From Rotaria sordida (taxonomy: Eukaryota; Rotifera; Eurotatoria; Philodinida; Philodinidae): 64,000 nucleotides of DNA. Where the stretch lies: assembly GCA_905250125.1 (NCBI GenBank), contig CAJNOL010001095.1, forward strand, positions 17,271 to 81,270. Direction: 5' to 3'. The notes beneath the pieces were generated by a model that had not been told where the DNA came from, ran no database searches, and worked only from the letters and a program-made list of their open reading frames with translations. Both the position numbers and the translations under genes were made by a program. Position 1 is the stretch's first letter. Each line of letters starts with the position of its first letter. Below, piece by piece: positions 1-12,889 of the stretch.

Positions 1-3000
1 TTACTTGAAGATCGTCTTAGTTCTATTTTATCATGTTGTATTTGTTTGGATCTTTCAACATTACCGATATTTCAAGTAAGAATGAAGAAATTTCTTTTAA
101 AATAATAAAATCAAAAAATAAAATCAAAATCGTTTTCTTTTTTCTAGTGTGTTAATGGACATCTTATGTGTGCTTCATGTTTTAATCATTTATTAGCTGA
201 TTGTAAATTAAAAGATGAACAGACAACATGGTATGTGTAAAAAAAAAAAATTTCTATTGAAAAACAGAAAAGAAGTTCTTGAGAAAAGAAAATAATCTTT
301 TAGTCCAAATTGTCGTTGTGAAATTTCTAAATCGAATTGTACGAGAAATTTAGCAGTGGAGAAAACCATATCAGAATTACCAATACAATGTGATTATTGT
401 CTTCAAATATTTTTACGTTCAGAAATAAAAATTCATCAATCACAAAATTGTCCTGATCGGTTTGTAATATTCAGTCTAAATATAGGATGGTTCATAAGTA
501 GTTTTACGATAAAAAACTTTGAATATCTTCATTCGATGTGGTTAATTTTTTGTGCGTAATAGGACAGACTTCAGAGTTTGTTTTCCACAAGAACAACCTT
601 TATAAATATTGCGTTGAAGTATCATCATTGGCTTCAATAATGAATTTCTATCTTTTACAGTGTTGAAGATGGCTGTAGCAGATTCATGTGTGTATACTGC
701 GTCCATAGGCGATGGAAGCACAAGGCCTGGGTAAGCTAATGCCAGGACAGGTAAACACTTGGCTAGACTCGAGTCCATCTCATATTGAATAGATAAAGGC
801 TTATATAGGTTCTAATTAGTCTAAAAATTTCCTATCTCACTATTTAATTTTCATTTTCTTCTGATAAATGACGCATTCTTAGAAGATCAGTTCATATTTT
901 ATGTATCACCAACTCATGTTCAATAAGCATAGGCGACGAAGCCACAAAGCTTAGGAAAGCAAAAGCCTACTCTAGATTCACGCTTGGTGGACTAGGACAG
1001 ACTTAAACACTTTTTTCCTTCCATCAGATTGATAAGTTTGGGTAGCGCATCACATTTTTTTTGTACCAACATCAATATTTTTCGTCGTCTTCGGCAGCTA
1101 ATAATAACATATTCTCAATCAAGAAAGACTTAGAAAAAGTTTTTTAAGAAACATTGGATTTTGCCACTGTTACATATTGAAAAATGTGAGTTCAATAGAA
1201 GAGACACTAACTATATTTCATCTAAGTGGCATTCGAAAATTCGTTTTCTCTTATTTTTAACCTTTAGATGAGGATCTTATTTAAAAAATGTTGAGCCTAC
1301 CCTAGAATCAAAACGTTCTGCCGCCTATGCATTTATCCTTCGATGAATATATTTGATCGTGTATTTCGTTGTGCGACACGTAGTTCTCGTTTCTGTCTTG
1401 TCGCTGATATAGATATCTGTCTTTTCTTGAATACAACGAAGTGGAAGTGAGAATTACCTTGGCTTGCACATATTGGCTATTCTTGCAGATGCCCATTTTC
1501 ATAGAGGTTGCGAAAAAATATACTGTGTAATTTTCGATTCATGTTATGATTTGCCAGGTCATAAAGTTCTTATGGAACAAAAAACCCTGAAGTCTTCTTT
1601 ATCACGCGAAAAAACTTAACTCCATAGAATGGAGATATTTGAATTTTTTTATTATCAGGCTACTTATGGACCGTCTTGTGTAAAAAGAAAGAAAAAAAAA
1701 GCATTCCCTTAATTTATAGACCTACAATATGTGATTATTCATTACTTGGCTGTAATTGGAATGGACCATTTCATACGTTATCATCACATCTAGCCATATG
1801 TGAATATCCAACTAAAACAGGTTTAGAATTAATTGAAACAATACGTGCACAAAAACGTGGTTGTGATGACGAAAAAAAATATCTCGAAACAGTAGTTGAT
1901 TTACTTTCACTCAATCAAATTGGAGTTAGTGGTAAGTGATTCAAATCAAAGAACTTTTTTCCAAGTAAGATTAATGTTATAAATGTAGAGAATTTATTCG
2001 ATAACACGAAGATTGTTTTCAAACAACTAGCAGTTTTAGTCTGAAAGCAATGGAATCTTTTCGTATGAGATCAAACTTCATCTGATGAAACTGAATGTAA
2101 CTAAGACTTAAAGCTTATCAATCTAGATGTGTCTCGGCATATGAGTTAAATAGAAAATTGATATTATATAAGTGGTTGATTAAGGTAGTGGAAAAAAAAG
2201 TTTAACAACAACATATTGTTTATTTTTCTATAATGTTAAGCAATTAGTTCAAATCCAGATAATGATTTTAATAGTCAGTGAAAATTTCTATCTAATGCAT
2301 TCTCTATATCAAGATTTCTAAAAACACTGAACATGGTAGTTTTCTAGTTTCAGAATACTTAATCAGAGCTTGTTTTTTAATAATGCTATTTTAAAGAGCA
2401 TGAAATTCTGAAGAAAATGACGAGTCGCCGCATTTCTTTCTCTTAAAAAATTAAAAGTATCACAAATATCGAAAAAAACGGCGTTTTTTATGATGCTTGT
2501 AACTTCTTGAGAGAACAAAATGCGGCGACCCGTCATCTGTGCTCTTTAAAATAGCATTGCCAAAAAATAGAGCTGACAAAGTATGTTCTGAAACCAGAAA
2601 ACTACCGTGTTCGATGGTTTTAGAAATCTTGGTATAGAATGCATTAAATAGAAAATTTCATTGACTATTAAAATTCCTATCTTGATTTAAGCTAGATGCT
2701 TAACATTATAGAAAAAAAAAACGGAAAATATGTTGTCGTTAAACTTTTTTCCATCACCATACAGTAAACTCTGTTCCGATCAGAGTGACGAGAAATTGAT
2801 CCTTTCATTATTTGATATTTCTACAGGAATGATCAATCTCAACAATCGAATAAGAACTCAAGCAGATTATTTTGAAATAACTTGATAATTATGTTGTTAC
2901 ATATGTGTTCATTTTGGATTGAATTACGAAAAAAAAAAAAGACTAGTAATGCTCACTATCTGATGTCTACTTTAGAGTTATATATTATTCTAATTTATTG

Positions 3001-3748
3001 TGAATCACGATAATGGTATTTCAAGTAATAATTATCTTTCTTGGTGATTGATTAACGACAATATAAGCTATTGTACAAGTTGCGTTAAAATTTTTGCCAT
3101 ATATTAGAATTCTCATAGATATATTTGATATTCAGTTCTTGAAATTAGTATTATTATGCATGTAATAATATGATGATAAGTATAGAACTATCTAGAATTG
3201 TATTCTAATAATCTTGTAGATATAACCATTTTAACATAGTTTTATAGAAAATATATTTGAGTTAAATAGATTAATTATCAAATAATTTTTAAATCATAGA
3301 ATTTGTTAAAATAAATAAAAAGTTAATTCGTTCTTATTTTTCTATAGATCTTATTTTAAAACCATGTCGAACTGATGATTTTGTTGCTAAACTTTATTTT
3401 GAAACATCACGTTTTACAGCATTACAATATCAATGGCAAGTACGTGCACGTATTAATGATAATATTCCACATCCACATACAATAGTTACACGATCATTAA
3501 GTTATCAATTAGTACTTAAATCTAAAATAAGTCAAACAATTGATTTAAAATTTTTTATACTCAAAGGACCACATGGTGATCCATCAACATCACAAATTCA
3601 ACCAATTATTTATCATTATGAATTTAATCAAAATAATACCGAAACAGAATATTTAAAATTACCAATAAGTTCGCAAGAATGTAATAGAATATTATCATCA
3701 TCATCGATAAGTTTTCGTTTGCTTATGGTACAACTTGATAAACCTTAA
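1..3748 (+). CDS. CYHR1: ZTRAF1/CYHR1 (cysteine and histidine-rich protein 1), 5' end cut by window
   Basis: Five exons are visible: 1-75, 148-230, 304-459, 1720-1931 and 3348-3748 (stop TAA). All junctions are GT-AG and in phase, giving 308 codons, close to the family's usual length, so only a short N-terminus is missing. The order is a C-terminal-type RING (CCICLDL, then [11 protein letters not shown], then CPNCRCEI in exons 1-3), a TRAF-type zinc finger (CDYC...H..NC, then [15 protein letters not shown]...H...C, exons 3-4), and the conserved C-terminal domain starting near PCRTDDF (exon 5) with FILKGPHGD and [10 protein letters not shown]. The family is described as a cytoplasmic/perinuclear RING/TRAF zinc-finger protein; a ubiquitin-ligase role is inferred from the RING. 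The last two introns are long (1260 and 1416 bp) and carry repeats, described separately. AATAAA lies at 3758-3763. Confidence 0.93.
690..990. repeat. Two diverged direct repeats in CYHR1 intron 3
   Basis: The segments near 695-745 and 929-975 share a core CATAGGCGAYG, followed by a CACAA then an AAGC tract in the same order. A partial inverted copy of the core (CGCCTATGC) lies near 1322-1330. The surrounding intron is 1260 bp against about 70 bp for introns 1 and 2, so an old mobile insertion is likely. No terminal repeats or target duplications could be fixed. Confidence 0.4.
2183..2757. mobile_element. Long foldback (inverted-repeat) element in CYHR1 intron 4
   Basis: The left arm (about 2183-2458) and right arm (about 2497-2757) are reverse complements with roughly 85% identity by eye, separated by about 40 bp. 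Matching landmarks are AAGTTTAACAACAACATATT at the left outer end against its complement near 2730-2750, TTCTATAATGTTAAGC, ATGCATTCT, ATGCTATTTTAAAGAGCA, and a GTCGCCGCAT core flanking the loop. It has no coding capacity, so it reads as a non-autonomous foldback transposon. Target duplications are not clear. Confidence 0.8.
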
Positions 3749-4106
3749 AAAATCAAAAATAAATCAATTTTATTATCCAGTATCCTTGTTCAGATATATA
3801 TATATGTATGTGCATATAAAGTAGATCAAAACCTTTGGTTTTTCTTTGCCTTTTTTTATTTAACTACACATAAGTCGACATAAATCACGCATTTCTGTTT
3901 TTTCATGCATGTCGCTGTACTCATAAATATGTTCATTTGATTTCTTTTTTTTTTGTCTTTTTATTTCCTATTCTTAAACATATTTATGTCACTGTTTTTT
4001 AGAAATACATCAGAAAAGAAGAACATATATATTACTCATTTGATAAAACTTCTTTTTTTTTATCTTGCTCTATTTATTTATTGATAAAGGGTCGTGATGT
4101 AATCAA

Positions 4107-4140
<34 letters not shown>

Positions 4141-7131
4141 GAACTTAAATAATATATGAGTTGAAAAGAATAAGATAGAATAATCAATATTAAAATATTG
4201 ATGAGGAGAAGAAAAATTTTGTTTGAGTTCGGTTTTTTTTTGCACTTGTTCGATTATATTTAAATCCTAGAAAATAAATCAATCATTTATATGATTTTGA
4301 AAATGATTAATATCGATTGAAATCATATTAAATGAAACGAATCGATTGATTCCGATAAGCTATATATAGATATTTATTATAAATGATGTTGATCTTATAC
4401 TAATGATTAGAGCTACAGAATTTTGATGATTATCAATAGAAAATTATATCGATCTTTATAATGATTGATACTGTAGCAAATATCAATGAGATAATAATGA
4501 TAGCATATTATATTTATGTGATAATTGTAATAAAGATAAATCATCAACGATTATATGAAATCTCAAGTATTTTTGTGTTTTTTTACTAAGCAATTAAATT
4601 TTTTTTAAATTTTGTCTATTTTAATCAATAAAAATTGTAAATTAAAACTAACTACAAAAAGAAAACATCCGACAGAACACTAAGAAAATATTAGTATTTA
4701 TTCAATGATATAATCGAGGAATTTGAGTTTAACTCTAATTGGTATATATGATTAGTATAGGCGTTATTTTGATACTAGTTTACTTATCAGTATCTCAAAC
4801 GAACAATAAAAATGACATTGAAAGTTACAATAATAATTTTTTTAAAATAATTATTATATTAATTTTTCTTTTTTCTTGGTTTAATTATATTAACTATTGT
4901 ACATAGGAGATTATCAAATACAATCGTATTAATTAATCGAAAATATGATTTTTTTTTTCATTCAATCATTTATTTTATGCTTGTCTCTTTTTTATTTATT
5001 TAAACTGTTTTAAGCATAATCATAATTATATTTTTCATTACATTTCATGTGTATGAAAAAAAACAGAATAATAGCCTTATTGATTATTTATTTTTAGATT
5101 TATTTTTGCTACAATTAAAAATGGATATTTTTTTCGTAGATTATCACTTCATAAAAGGTAATTATAAAAGTAACGTATTTTCTTTTTTTAAATTTATATA
5201 CGCATTCATCATTTTGAAATAAACTAAAATTATTTCTTTTCATTAATTCTTCTTTATAAAAAGAATACTCAGTCTCTTCTTTTTTTGTTTTGAGAGTCGT
5301 CAGCATGAAGTGATAATTACTACGCAGACAGGTAAGAGTTCGACGTAAAATAGAACAAAATGTGTTGAACGACACATAAGAAGAAGAAAAAACTAAAAGA
5401 GCGGCAATGAGAATAAAAAAAAGAAATGAGGACGAGACTGGTAGCAATGTATGCAATGACATAAGGAATCAAACATCGCTGCCGAGTATTACTCTCGTCG
5501 CTCTCTTCTCTCATCCGCTCTTACTCTTAGTCCTGCCACTATTATCATTGTTCATTGGTTGTCATTAATAGTAGTCGTAGTTGTGAAAGTGTTTTACTAA
5601 AAAAAGAAAAGAATAGTAAGTATGATAGTACCAAGTTTTTTCAATATTCTAATAATGATGAGAATCCATGCAGGTTGTTAGTAAGAATCACGCAAGAAAC
5701 ATATTTGGATATGTTATACTGAAATGTTTTAATTCTTGAATAAACAATATCTTGCAGAAACTAAACAAAAACATAGGATGAATCCAATTTTATCTATGAA
5801 CAATAATAAAGAAGAAAAAAAAGTTGTAATAATATTTTTAAGTGATTTATTTTCGTTATTTTCTTTTCATTTATTCTTTGTAATCAAACATCACTATCAT
5901 CACGAATAATAAAAACATGCCACTTATAAGAATGGTCTCTTGCTGTCATTGTTTTTATTGGCAAAATCCCTCATCATTCTTGGTATGTCAATGATCCGTA
6001 CCGATTTTTGTCTTGAGTATTGATTGAGAACATATGGAAAAAAGAATAATCGATAAAAAAAAATAGAGCAAGAAGAACAAGAACCAGATCTTTCTCTTGT
6101 CTAATTGAATTTTTTCGGGATTCACCATAAAAACTATCATCAGAGAAAAAGAAAGTCAAGAAGAATTTATCCATTGAGGACAAATAAAAAAAAACGACGC
6201 AGAAAAAAAAAGTAAAACAAGTCATTCTCAACATTAATCTAGACAGTAGCTTTAGAAGCACGAATTTTATATATGATAAGCAATCAGAATGTTATTATCA
6301 AATCAAAATAGTACAATTTGGTTATTTCTTTTGAGATATACACATAGATTCATGTCTACATATATACGTCGTTATGTATTGTCATTGACGTATGTGTCTT
6401 ATCTTTCCAAATCTCATAAATTTGATATTTTGTTTAGATTTACTATTTCTTTTTTTTTCTCCTTCTCTTATTAATTTACAGTCATTTTCTTGTTCTGCTG
6501 TACTATTTGCTAATGAGACTATTATCAAATAAAAATCGTGGATACGACGAGAAGGCCAGCAAGAGAAATCTGAATCTGGTTATATTACTTACATTTTTTT
6601 TTAGGTTGTATTTGTCGTTCTCGTCTTATTCTTTCTATTTTTCTTTACTTCTTATTTTTTTTTGTTTTTCGTATTACCTTTTGGCTTTCTATTTCATTTA
6701 CCTATAACAACGTTTCAGTTTTCTCTATAGCTTACATATGTCAATATTTTTCTCTATTTCTTATGATTGATTCTTGAGACGAATTATGTACTATTCTTGT
6801 TATTAGTATTGAGTACTCCCTTGATAAAACGCTTTTTTTCAGGTATATAGAGATCAATCATCATCAACAGCATCTTTTGTAGAATCATTTCCTTTTGTTT
6901 TATTTGAAAAGAAATGGTTTTTACACTTCTTTGATAGAAAACAAGCGAAAGAGAAAAGCAAAAAAAAATTCTTATTTTATTGGATTTTTCTCTTGTTCTG
7001 TTATTTTTTTTTTCTTTTTTGAAGGTTACTTACAAGAAGACGAACATAATGAATTAACAAAAAAAAGACGACAAAGAAAGAGAAGATTAAAAAAATAAGA
7101 ACAACAACGACAACAATAATAACTAATAGAA
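3749..7131. other. Intergenic region between CYHR1 and the Rho gene
   Basis: This AT-rich spacer has no recognisable protein. It contains an (AT)n run at 4106-4140 and many T/A homopolymers. The 5500-5620 stretch is less AT-rich and is followed by GTAAGT-like sequence near 5613; with a TTTTTCAG near 6835 it could be a 5' UTR exon and intron of the Rho gene, but nothing proves it. Open frames here are homopolymer-rich and show no conserved motifs. Confidence 0.5.
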
Positions 7132-9346
7132 ATGACTTCTGATGTTGATTTAGTTCGCAAGAAATTAGTTGTTGTAGGCAATGGTAATGTTGGCAAAACA
7201 TCATTACTTTATGCATTTAAAGATAATCGATTTTGTCAAGATTATGTACCTACTTTATTTGAAGGAAATACTCATGTAATTGAAGTTGATAATAAACGTA
7301 TTGAATTATTATTAATCGATACAGCTGGACAAGAAGAATATGCCAGGTAGTTTTGTATTTCCATATTAAAATTTACACTTTGTATATATCCCTTAAGAAT
7401 GATTATTGCACGTGACATAATCTTTGATTATTAGCTATGAATAGTTACTTTATTATGAATAAATTTGAGACATGTCTAGTAATCTATTTGCCGTTAGGCA
7501 TCATAACTAACATAAATAGAATGGCACACCGACAAAATCGATTAATGATAGTTTACTAGACGCTTTCATTCACAGATTGTTTTCTTTTCTTTTTTTTTCT
7601 TTTGTTTATCTCTCTTTAGTTTCATGTCATGAGAGTAACAGATACATTAAGTATTTATTGATTCAAGTATCCTTTTTCTTGAAAAGAAAAAATTTTATTT
7701 GTCATAAAAACAAAACAAAAAAAGGAAGAACACATTTATTTTATGTTACCATTCAATTGAAAGAACAAGTATTTCCGAGACATTTCTAGTGGCAGAACCA
7801 GGGGGAAGTTGGCGATAGCTGAGCTTCCTCTAGGAAATTTTAGCTCCATTTAGATTGTTGAGAAACATATAATAATAAATGAAATTTCTGTTATAAAACC
7901 AATGGTTAAAAATACTAAATTGTCAACTGCATTGGATCTACTCAATGAATTAAAGCCAATGAAACAGGCATTTCCTTCAACTGTTGCTTTGATCAAAGGA
8001 GCTGTTACATTTCCTGTGTCATCTGTTGCTTGCGAAAGATCCTTCTCTAAAATGAAATAAATTAAAAACTATGCTCGAAATTCGATAAGCGATGAAAGAT
8101 TTAGTGATCTTAGTGTATTGGCTATAGAAAAAAAGTTCGAAATAGATTTTGAAAAACTTGTTGATGTGTTCGCCGTAAAACACAAAAACAGTAGAATTAT
8201 GCTTGTATGATTAAATTATTGTGAAATAAATTTAAAATAAAAGCTGGTCATATGTTGACTTATATATAATACACGAGCAATAAATGATTAAATAGGATAT
8301 TGGGACGAAAAGAACTGCATCGAATTTCAAAGCTTTCGAAAAATAAAATCTTACACTACTGTAGATAGATTTTGGGTAATAAATATGGAGCTGAGCTCCT
8401 CCTAGACTGAAATCCTGATTTCGCCACTAGATATTTCAATTTAATTATTTTTAATGAGAAAACAAAATCCATTTACTTGTATGTGTTGCAAATAGAAGAC
8501 TATAGTTTTGAAAATAGAATAACTATTTCACTAATACCTTATGATGAGAATATTCTTGTTGATAATTTCTATTATCCTTACACATGAAATTTTTTTTTCA
8601 AAGAGAATAATTTTAAAAGCGTAAATATATGAATAATATTCTTATAATTATTAGTTTGCATTCAACATATTACTTATAAGTTCATTCATATTAAATTGAA
8701 TCCATAAAAACTTATAAAAGCAATCTTGACGTTTTCTATCGAAAGAATGAATAAATAATTTTTGTAAGTATTTAGATAAATTATCAAGAAATAGAAAGAA
8801 AATTAATGCATCACTGAATAAAAGAAGCCATTAAAAAAAAGAACAAGAAAAGTAAATATGTTACAATATCATTGAAATATTAGTAATGTTTGATTAATAT
8901 GAAAACTTTTTTTTTTTGATAATATAAACATTTCTAGATTATCTTTCTTTGACTTTTTTTTTAGACTTCGTGTACTTGGCTATCCAAATACTCAAGTTGT
9001 TCTAATCTGTTTTGCTTTTGATTCACCTGATAGTCTAACATGTGTATTAGACAAATGGGGGCCTGAAGTAAAACATTATTGTCATAATGTTCCTATACTT
9101 CTTATTGCTAACAAACGTGATTTACGTGATGATCCAACTGTACATGAACGAATTAAATCTCAAAATCAAAAAATCATTACAACGGAAGATGCTCTTTTAT
9201 GTGCCAAACGAATTGGTGCACGAAATTATCTTGAATGCTCAGCAAAGACACGTGAAGGTGTTCGAGAAGTATTTGAATATGCTGCTAAAGTAGCATTAGA
9301 TAGACATTCACACGACAAATGTTTTTGTAATTGTATTTTATTATAA
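7132..9346 (+). CDS. Rho family small GTPase, divergent
   Basis: Two exons (7132-7346 and 8965-9346) join in phase to encode 198 aa. Visible motifs are a P-loop GNGNVGKT (Rho consensus GDGAVGKT), switch I VPTLFE with the effector-loop Thr, switch II DTAGQEEYAR with the catalytic Gln, a base-binding NKRD, and ECSAKT. The C-terminus is CFCNCILL: a CAAX box ending in Leu, which predicts geranylgeranylation, with two further cysteines that may be palmitoylated and no polybasic stretch. Proteins of this family are membrane-anchored GTP switches controlling actin. Oddities are the P-loop (Asp to Asn, Ala to Asn) and LRVLGYP where RhoA has RLRPLSYP. The 1618-bp intron contains a hAT-like element. 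ALG13 starts 157 bp downstream. The subfamily (Rho versus Rac/Cdc42) cannot be set by eye. Confidence 0.93.
7787..8429 (+). mobile_element. Degenerate hAT transposon inside the Rho intron
   Basis: The ends are imperfect terminal inverted repeats: TAGTGGCAGAACCAGG at the left and the complement of TAGTGGCGAAATCAGG at the right. They are flanked by 8-bp direct repeats GACATTTC (7779-7786) and GATATTTC (8430-8437), with one mismatch; 8 bp is the hAT target-site length. Inside (about 7970-8210), the + strand encodes the hAT C-terminal dimerisation region: FPVSSVACERSFSKMK, a TAA stop, then IKNYARNSISDERFSDLSVL. The rest of the transposase is missing and the stop is in frame, so the copy is dead. 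Length is 643 bp. Confidence 0.88.
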
Positions 9347-9503
9347 CTATCTAGAACTGTATCTATATGAGTGAATAAGGCTCAAATCCGTCCACCATAC
9401 TTGTCATGTAAATTTTTCTTTATTTATTTACATTCCTTTATCATAAAATGACAGTATGGTATAATGATGTACATATTTTTCTAGATTAAGAAGTAAATGA
9501 ATT

Positions 9504-9995
9504 ATGGGAAAGTGTGTCTTTGTTACTGTAGGTACAACTCGATTTGATCAATTAATTGAGACTATTGTTCAGGATTCAAATGTACTTCAGGCACTTGTTG
9601 ATTGTTTACATATTGATAAACTAATTTTACAAATAGGTAATAGTCAAATGCCATCGCATGATAATATTTCAATTCCTATTGAATATTATAAATATAAAGA
9701 TTCCATTGAAAATGATATCCAACAAGCTGATCTTGTTATTAGTCATGCTGGTGCAGGTACAATTTTACAAACACTTGAAGCTCATAAACCATTATTAGTT
9801 GTTGTTAATGAAAAACTTATGAATAATCATCAATTAGAAATAGCTCACGAAATGGAAAAACAAGGTTATTTATTTCATTGTACTTGTTCAACATTAGCAA
9901 CAACATTAAGAAAATTTGTTAATCATAAATTTAAACAATATGAAAAAGGCAATCCATTATTGTTTGGTCAATATTTAAATGAAATTATGTCTTAA
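9504..9995 (+). CDS. ALG13: ALG13, UDP-GlcNAc transferase catalytic subunit
   Basis: Single-exon 163-aa protein starting MGKCVFVTVGTTRFD. With ALG14 this glycosyltransferase (GT28 fold) adds the second GlcNAc to dolichol-PP-GlcNAc at the cytosolic face of the ER in N-glycan assembly. The family signature is ADLVISHAGAGTILQTLE followed by KPLLVVVNEKLMNNHQ, with the UDP-GlcNAc-binding loop at about residues 75-115. The length equals the short ALG13 isoform, without the deubiquitinase/Tudor extension of vertebrate long forms. It begins 157 bp after the Rho stop codon on the same strand. AATAAA lies at 10052-10057. Confidence 0.95.
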   Translation: MGKCVFVTVGTTRFDQLIETIVQDSNVLQALVDCLHIDKLILQIGNSQMPSHDNISIPIEYYKYKDSIENDIQQADLVISHAGAGTILQTLEAHKPLLVVVNEKLMNNHQLEIAHEMEKQGYLFHCTCSTLATTLRKFVNHKFKQYEKGNPLLFGQYLNEIMS

Positions 9996-12880
9996 TAATT
10001 TTTGATTGTTTTGTTTTTTTTTTCTTTTTTCTTTTATAGTTAAAGATATTCAATAAAATAAACTGGAAAGAGGATTATTGAAAAATTTTCTAATCAGTTA
10101 AAAACGGATAATCAATAGTACTGTTAGAGATCTTAGTCAATTTAATTTCGATCAAGTTTATTTCTGAGCTCATTCTAATATTTTAGTCTCAATACTATTT
10201 AGATTATTTATTCTCATCATATTATTTGATAGCATTTAAAACTCTGTCTAATACTCTTTCACAAATACTTATTTTCATAGCTGACATTCTTATTGCTATA
10301 AGCACGCAGTATCGATAATTTAATATAATGCGTGATACATCGATGCCAAACAGTCAATATTTCATTCGGAAAACTACTAATGTGTTTAATTCTAATTATT
10401 TCCTTGTTGATAATAGTCAGGAAGTTATTTTCTTTTCTGGTTATCGTGTTCTCATGCATTCTAGTCATTTTCAGTTGAAAAAAATAAGTCATTTTTATAC
10501 TTGCTATGTGTATGTGTTCATATATATGTTTCATTCATCCGAATAATCATACTGATCAATAAATTAATTCGATAAGAAGAAAATTTCAGCTTTTTTTATT
10601 TATGAGAACAAAATGACTATATAAATACCACAAATAATCTGAAGAAAAATTATATCTCTATGACGATTTCTATGTTCTAACTATTTTACTCGGTCTATGT
10701 TCTTCTAATCACTTGTTGTTTATCGACTACGTTTATTACTTCTTGCATTTTCTTAAATATTCTAGAATTTGAAAGTGACTTTTTCAGTGAAAAAGATTAA
10801 AAATGCTAGTCATTGAATTGTTCACTCTCTTATAATAAAATACGAATTCGGATGCTCTAAATATTAATGTTAACTTGAAAATATTTTATTGAATTTATTA
10901 TTTATTGCAAATACGTCTATTTTTTGTTGACGAAGGATTCCCTACTGTGCTATATCATTTCTATTTCGTAGGATACTATCCATTTTAATCAGTTGTTCGT
11001 TCAGTTTGTTTATTTTTCTTTAACATGATTAACGATACAGTGTCAAAGTAGATATAAAACAATGTATCAGTTGGAAATCTATTTAGTTTGCGACGGTGAC
11101 AACATGGATTTACGGGCAACTGGAATGACTTTCGGTTTTCTTTCTCTTGAAGATCAGTGGACAATAAAAACCAAGCAACATGAAGCAAGACAAATATCAT
11201 GGATAAAATAGTTAAAGTCAGCATCGACAGCTTTTCCAAATGATGTTTGCGACTACTAATACTGATAGTAACGAGTGTTGCTTATGGTGTAAACGGTACT
11301 TCAATAATAAAAAATATGTTGTAAAACTTATTATCATGAGAAGAGAGATGATAAAGCTATGACACACTATAAGAGATTATTCTGAGCAGGCTATCATCAC
11401 ATACCCTAGTAGAGTCCAGAGAAATTGGTGGCTGATTTTTCGACCAGATCCGTTCGAGTCCGAACTCGGCTCGCTTAAATAAAAAAAAAGTTCAATAACA
11501 ACAAGTACTAAAAATTGTTATCAATAAAATATTCAAAAAAAACAAACAAAAAAAAATTAGATGAATTTATTCATTATTCATTCAATTGTAATTCAATTAT
11601 CGCAACTTTTATTTTCTTTGTTATTATCATCTTCGAAAATACTATTATTGAAATTATCTCGCACTGTAGTATTACTATTATCTTCTCCGCTTGAATATTT
11701 TCTTTTTTTATATCGGTATCGTTGATGGGCTAATATTTTTCTTCTCTTTTTCAATTGTCCAACTGATAAAGAAAATTATTCTCCTAATGTAACACTGTTA
11801 AATTTTCACGTATTAATAATAATTGATTTATTATACTAAAATGTGTCTTGAATGATAGTTTTATTTTTAATTCAAGGCCATCTCTTGTTGCGTAAAATGC
11901 GACGTTGACGGAAGTTAGTGTCTGATAATGATAGTTTTTTTCAAGCATGAAAAATGAAATCTTAATAGGATTTCTGAAAGCATTAGGGGAAAGGAAAACA
12001 GAAATTGAGAAAATTCGTTCCGAGAGAATACTACTAAAACTAGAGAGAAGTTTCCCATTTTCCAACACCAGTAGCTAAGTTTTGCTTAAAATAGAGCTTG
12101 AGTCTTCTCTAGAAACGCTTTCAGAAGGTTTTTATCCTACCTAAAGGCATGGTCAGGGGAGTTGAGACCTCTACAATTTTTCTCTAATTACACTAATACC
12201 TTAAAAATTCACAGATCTCATCAACAGTAATGTAGGATAAAACTAAAAACAACATTTTTGTTTTTCATTTCTTAATTATTATGTTATGCATATATTTTTT
12301 TTTCGTGTAATAATCGATTTGAAATTAATTGTTTTTATCAAAAATAATCCAAAGAATAGAAAATCTATTATTGAAATTTGACCATGGAGTATTATTTAGC
12401 AAAAATATTTTTCTTAAGCTATCATTACCTGTTTTATTAGAAAAAAGAAGTAGGATTTTACATGATCAATTGCTAGTTATGTCAATTTATACATTTACTA
12501 AACTCTATATGTCATATCGAATAATAATCATAATAATAAATATACAAAACTGAAATATTCTTTCTTCTCATTGGTTCTTTTCCTACTTGTAGTACAAAAA
12601 AATCTTTGTGAAGACTTTAATATTAATTTAAAATGAAAATAATGAAAGACGTACTTTGTCCTTCAAAGCCTTCCATGTTCAAGTCTCAAAGGATATAAAA
12701 TTCAATCATTCTCATTTATAATTTTATTTAGTTGTCTTTTTTTGTTTAATGTAGGCTCCATCCACTCATTTATGTGAACTGAATGAAGAATGGAACATTA
12801 ATAATTTTTGTCAAATCAAATATTAGTTAAAGCTATATCGGATGGTTTTGTTTTTAATATACTCTGTGCTGATGGAACAA
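9996..12880. other. Intergenic region downstream of ALG13
   Basis: AT-rich spacer without a convincing gene. A strong small hairpin with a tRNA B-box-like core (GTTCGAGTCC) lies at 11449-11475, followed by an A-rich tract. It could be a SINE or tRNA relic, but no complete cloverleaf can be drawn. Small open frames at 10259-10546, 10985-11239 and 11784-12068 have no family signature. Confidence 0.4.
11593..11762 (-). other. Orphan exon-like coding segment
   Basis: On the minus strand a polypyrimidine tract and TTTATCAG acceptor precede a 55-codon open stretch rich in basic then acidic residues (starting GQLKKRRKILAHQRYRYKKR) ending in TGA. The composition is protein-like and unlike the surrounding AT noise. 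No partner exon or family was recognised, so it may be a relic of a transposon or lost gene. Confidence 0.25.
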
Positions 12881-12889
12881 CATATGGGT

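Noticed and set aside
5115-7098. Several hydrophobic open frames as membrane proteins
   Set aside because: They are translations of T- and A-rich runs on both strands with no motif; the conserved gene nearby starts at 7132.
11449-11475. tRNA T-arm at GTTCGAGTCC
   Set aside because: The bases form a different hairpin (CCGTTCG with CGAACTCGG) and no D-arm or anticodon arm fits upstream.
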